This document shows positions 6,513-8,902 of a stretch of DNA of 8,902 nt, in pieces. Position numbers and translations under genes: made by a program. The number at the start of each line of letters is the position of its first letter. Within the stretch, counting starts at the first letter, position 1. The notes under the pieces were generated by a model that had not been told where the DNA came from, searched no databases, and saw nothing but the letters and a program-made list of their open reading frames with translations. The stretch is from Flavobacteriales bacterium (GTDB taxonomy: Bacteria; Bacteroidota; Bacteroidia; Flavobacteriales_F; PHOS-HE28). The DNA lies in NCBI GenBank assembly GCA_025455765.1, contig JALOLX010000200.1:1-8902 (forward strand). The letters are read 5' to 3'.

Positions 6513-8902
6513 CAGCGGTTCAGTTGGAGGTAACCGGTGCGCACATCACCCTCGCCGATCTCCACCTGGTAGAAGTAGGTGCCGGCGGGCAGGGTTCCGG
6601 GCAGGCCGTTGGAGGTGACCTCGCCGCCCCATTCGTTGCGGTAGGGCGCGCTGCGGTAGATCTCGTTGCCCCAGCGGTTGAAGATGATCACGCTGATGGG
6701 CGGGTGGTACTCCAGCCCCTGGATGACCCAGGTATCGGCGATGCCATCGTTGTTGGGCGAGAATCCGGAGGGGATCACGAGCGGTGGTTGTGGGCGTTCG
6801 ACGGTCACGGTGGCGATGCAGAAGCTGCTGTTGCCGCTGGCGTCGGTCACCGTGAGGGTGACTGTATACGTGCCTTCTTCCAGGAAGTTCGTGGTGTCGG
6901 CCTCGAAGGTGAGGGCACCCGTGCCACAGTTGTCCGTGGTGCCGCCGTCCAGATCGAGCGCGGTGATGGTGGCCACACCGTTGGGATCCATCTGTACAGT
7001 GATGTTCTGGCAGCTCACCGCGGGGGCGATGGTGTCGAGCACGGTGACCAGGGCGGTGCACACATCGCTGTTGCCCATATCGTCGAACACGGTCAGGGAT
7101 ACCTGGTTGCTGCCAAGGTGGCTGCAGTCGAACACGGTCTGGCCGGCCACGAGGTTCACGATCTCACCATTGTCGAAGCTGCCGCCATCGAGCTGCTGTG
7201 CGGTGATGGAGGCGTTGCCACTGCCATCGAGGTAGATGGTGACCGGTTGGCACACGGCGGTGGGGGGATCCACGTCGTTCACGGTGACCGTGGCCTCACA
7301 GGTGCTGCTGTTGCCGCTGGCATCGATGACCGTGAGGGTCACGGTGTAGTCGCCGGTGGCATTGAAGACCACGGTGCTGGCGCTGTAGACGAGGCTGGCG
7401 AGCCCGCAGTTGTCGGTGCTGCCGCCATTGAGCTGCACAGCGGTGATGGCTGCGAAGCCCTGGGCGTTCAGCTCCACGGTGATATTCTGGCAGACCGCGG
7501 TCGGTGCGATGGTGTCGATCACCGTGACCTGGGCGATGCAGAAGGCCGTGTTGCCGTTGTCGTCCGTGACCACGAGGGTGACGTTGTTGGCGCCGAGGTT
7601 GCCGCAGTTGAAGTTCAGCTGCGATGCTTCGATCTGGGCGATGCCCGTGTTGTCGAAGCTGCCACCGTCGATGTCCGCTGCGGTGATGGAGGCGTTACCG
7701 TCCGCATTGAGGTAGATGGTCACGTCCTGGCACACGGCGGTGGGCGGTGCATCATCGAGCACGGTGACGGTGGCCTGGCAGCTGCTGCTGTTGCCGCTGG
7801 CATCGATCACGGTGAGGGTGACCGTGTAAGTGCCGGCCTGGGTGAAGGTGTCCTGGTCGATGGTGTAGGCCAGCGCGTCCGTTCCGCAGTTGTCGGTGCT
7901 GCCGGCATCCACTTGGGTGGCGGTGATGATCACTTCGCTGTTGGCGTCGAGGCCCACGGTGATGTTCTGGCAGACGGCGGTGGGGGCGATGGTGTCGAGC
8001 ACGGTGACGATGGCGATGCAGAAGTCGCTGCTGCCCGCATCATCGGTCACGTTCAGCACCACACCGTTGGGGCCGAGGTCGCTGCAATCGAAGCTGGTCT
8101 GCGACGCGTTGAGCGTGGCGATCCCCGTGTTGTCGAAGCTGCCGCCATCGATGTCCGCTGCGGTGATGCCCGCTTGGCCGTTGCCATCGAGGTAGATGGT
8201 CACATCCTGGCACACGGCGGTGGGCGGGTTGGGGTCGTTCACGGTGACGGTGGCAGAGCAGGTGCTGGTATTGCCGCTCACATCGGTCACGGTGATGGTG
8301 ACGCCATAGGTGCCGATGGCCGTGAAGGTACCTTGGTCAATGGTGTAAGAGAGGGTAGTGCTGCCGCAGTTGTCCTGGCTGGCGGCACCCACCATCAGGC
8401 CGGTCACCGTGGCCACACCGTTCTGGTCGAGGCCCACGGTGATGTTCTCGCAGATGGCCGTGGGGGCGATGGTGTCGATCACCGTCACGGTGGTGGAGCA
8501 GAAGGTGTTGTTGCCTGCCGCGTCGGTCACGAGCAGGAACACGGTGTTGGCGCCCAACGAACCGCAGTTGAAGGCGGTCTGCGAAGCGACCAGTGTCACC
8601 GGCCCACTATTGTCATTGCTGCCATTGTCGATGTCGGCCGCCGTGATGGAGGCGTTGCCTTGTGCGTCCAGGTAGATGGTCGTGGGCTGGCAGAGGGCGA
8701 CCGGCGGGATGTTGTCGATCACGGTTACCGTGGTGCTGCACGAGCTGCTGTTGCCGCTGGCGTCGGTCACGGTCACGGTCACCGTGTAGGTGCCGATGGC
8801 GGTGAAGGTGCTCTGGCTGACACTGTAGGTGAGTGCTGCGCTGCCGCAGTTATCCGTTGCGCTGGCCACCACATCGAGTGCGGTGATGTTGGCATTGCCC
8901 GC
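6512..8902 (-). CDS. Large secreted HYR-like repeat protein with T9SS type B C-terminal sorting domain, 5' partial
   Basis: The frame is open to the right edge, so the start and any signal peptide lie outside the window; 796 codons are visible. They encode one partial and eight complete 80-residue HYR-like, Ig-fold modules in alternating types, then an 89-residue C-terminal domain (6781-6515). That domain has the features of the gliding-motility-associated type B sorting signal (TIGR04131/CHU_C): SGFSPNNDGIADTW, VIIFNRWGNEIY, then LPAGTYFYQVEI and GYLQLNR at the end. Such domains direct export by T9SS, and modules of this kind form long stalks in surface adhesins such as SprB-like proteins. 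The binding target cannot be told, because the N-terminal part is absent. The gene is followed, with a one-base TGATG overlap, by a PorP/SprF gene, the type of helper required for type B cargo. Surface adhesin or filament stalk is the likeliest role; the T9SS assignment is firm. Confidence 0.92.
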   Translation of the reverse strand, partial: AGNANITALDVVASATDNCGSAALTYSVSQSTFTAIGTYTVTVTVTDASGNSSSCSTTVTVIDNIPPVALCQPTTIYLDAQGNASITAADIDNGSNDNSGPVTLVASQTAFNCGSLGANTVFLLVTDAAGNNTFCSTTVTVIDTIAPTAICENITVGLDQNGVATVTGLMVGAASQDNCGSTTLSYTIDQGTFTAIGTYGVTITVTDVSGNTSTCSATVTVNDPNPPTAVCQDVTIYLDGNGQAGITAADIDGGSFDNTGIATLNASQTSFDCSDLGPNGVVLNVTDDAGSSDFCIAIVTVLDTIAPTAVCQNITVGLDANSEVIITATQVDAGSTDNCGTDALAYTIDQDTFTQAGTYTVTLTVIDASGNSSSCQATVTVLDDAPPTAVCQDVTIYLNADGNASITAADIDGGSFDNTGIAQIEASQLNFNCGNLGANNVTLVVTDDNGNTAFCIAQVTVIDTIAPTAVCQNITVELNAQGFAAITAVQLNGGSTDNCGLASLVYSASTVVFNATGDYTVTLTVIDASGNSSTCEATVTVNDVDPPTAVCQPVTIYLDGSGNASITAQQLDGGSFDNGEIVNLVAGQTVFDCSHLGSNQVSLTVFDDMGNSDVCTALVTVLDTIAPAVSCQNITVQMDPNGVATITALDLDGGTTDNCGTGALTFEADTTNFLEEGTYTVTLTVTDASGNSSFCIATVTVERPQPPLVIPSGFSPNNDGIADTWVIQGLEYHPPISVIIFNRWGNEIYRSAPYRNEWGGEVTSNGLPGTLPAGTYFYQVEIGEGDVRTGYLQLNR
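6782..8902 (-). repeat. Tandem array of alternating 80-residue (240-base) HYR-like modules
   Basis: From the right edge in coding order: partial type B (8902-8702), A (8701-8462), B (8461-8222), A (8221-7982), B (7981-7742), A (7741-7502), B (7501-7262), A (7261-7022), B (7021-6782). All eight full modules are exactly 80 residues. Type A starts like TAVCQDVTIYLDGNG and has DN followed by S, T or G instead of cysteine, then F-N/D-C and a DTIAP exit. Type B starts like TAVCQNITVGLD, has DNCG, no cysteine at the F-x-C site, and an exit ending PP. Cysteines fall at module positions 4, 46, 68 in A and 4, 32, 68 in B. The period at DNA level is therefore 240 bases, with a 480-base super-period. Confidence 0.95.

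Noticed and set aside
7410..8675. A series of similar plus-strand frames of about 100 codons repeating every 480 bases
   Set aside because: They are mirror images of the alternating repeat modules on the minus strand, so their similarity is inherited from those repeats.
8870..8872. GTG as the start of the repeat protein
   Set aside because: It lies inside a repeat module, and the same frame stays open with module sequence (AGNANITALD) up to the window edge.
6782..8902. CRISPR-like repeat array
   Set aside because: The 240-base period is fully coding, lacks short identical repeats with unique spacers, and has protein-level conservation.

Overview
The window looks like a chromosomal segment of a GC-rich member of the Bacteroidota, probably Flavobacteriales-like and possibly from a metagenome-derived genome. 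Three things point there. The order cinA - rpmB - rpmG - DUF4295 - ftsY is typical of that phylum. A promoter box matching the Bacteroidota consensus TAnnTTTG sits in front of rpmB. The left-pointing genes encode type IX secretion (T9SS) and gliding-type proteins, which are confined to Bacteroidota.

Layout. Bases 1-344 hold no gene I can support. A plus-strand housekeeping block follows: cinA (345-1620, frameshifted near its end), rpmB for ribosomal protein bL28 (1699-1898, with an internal deletion and frameshift), rpmG for bL33 (1923-2111), a DUF4295 protein (2167-2322), a perfect inverted repeat (2343-2374), and ftsY (2392-3348). A minus-strand cassette converges on ftsY across a 15-base gap. 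In transcription order it is: a large secreted repeat protein with a T9SS type B C-terminal signal (8902-6512, its start beyond the right edge), a PorP/SprF-family outer-membrane protein (6512-5624, with its 3' end damaged), and a PorE-like TPR/beta-propeller/OmpA protein (5619-3364).

How the genes work together. The housekeeping block makes ribosomal proteins and the signal-recognition-particle receptor. The minus-strand cassette resembles known adhesin plus SprF-type helper sets: the repeat protein would be exported by T9SS and held at the surface with help from the PorP/SprF protein, and the OmpA-domain protein would tie the assembly to peptidoglycan. A TGATG stop/start overlap and a 4-base gap suggest tight co-translation of the three.

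The most notable signals are two. First, the repeat protein consists of exact 80-residue HYR-like modules of two strictly alternating types, each with three cysteines, and the types keep complementary halves of what is usually a four-cysteine pattern. Second, three genes (cinA, rpmB and the PorP/SprF gene) carry frame-breaking indels whose correct reading can be recovered in another frame. An indel in a ribosomal protein gene makes consensus or assembly error a serious explanation, to be settled before any biology is read into it.
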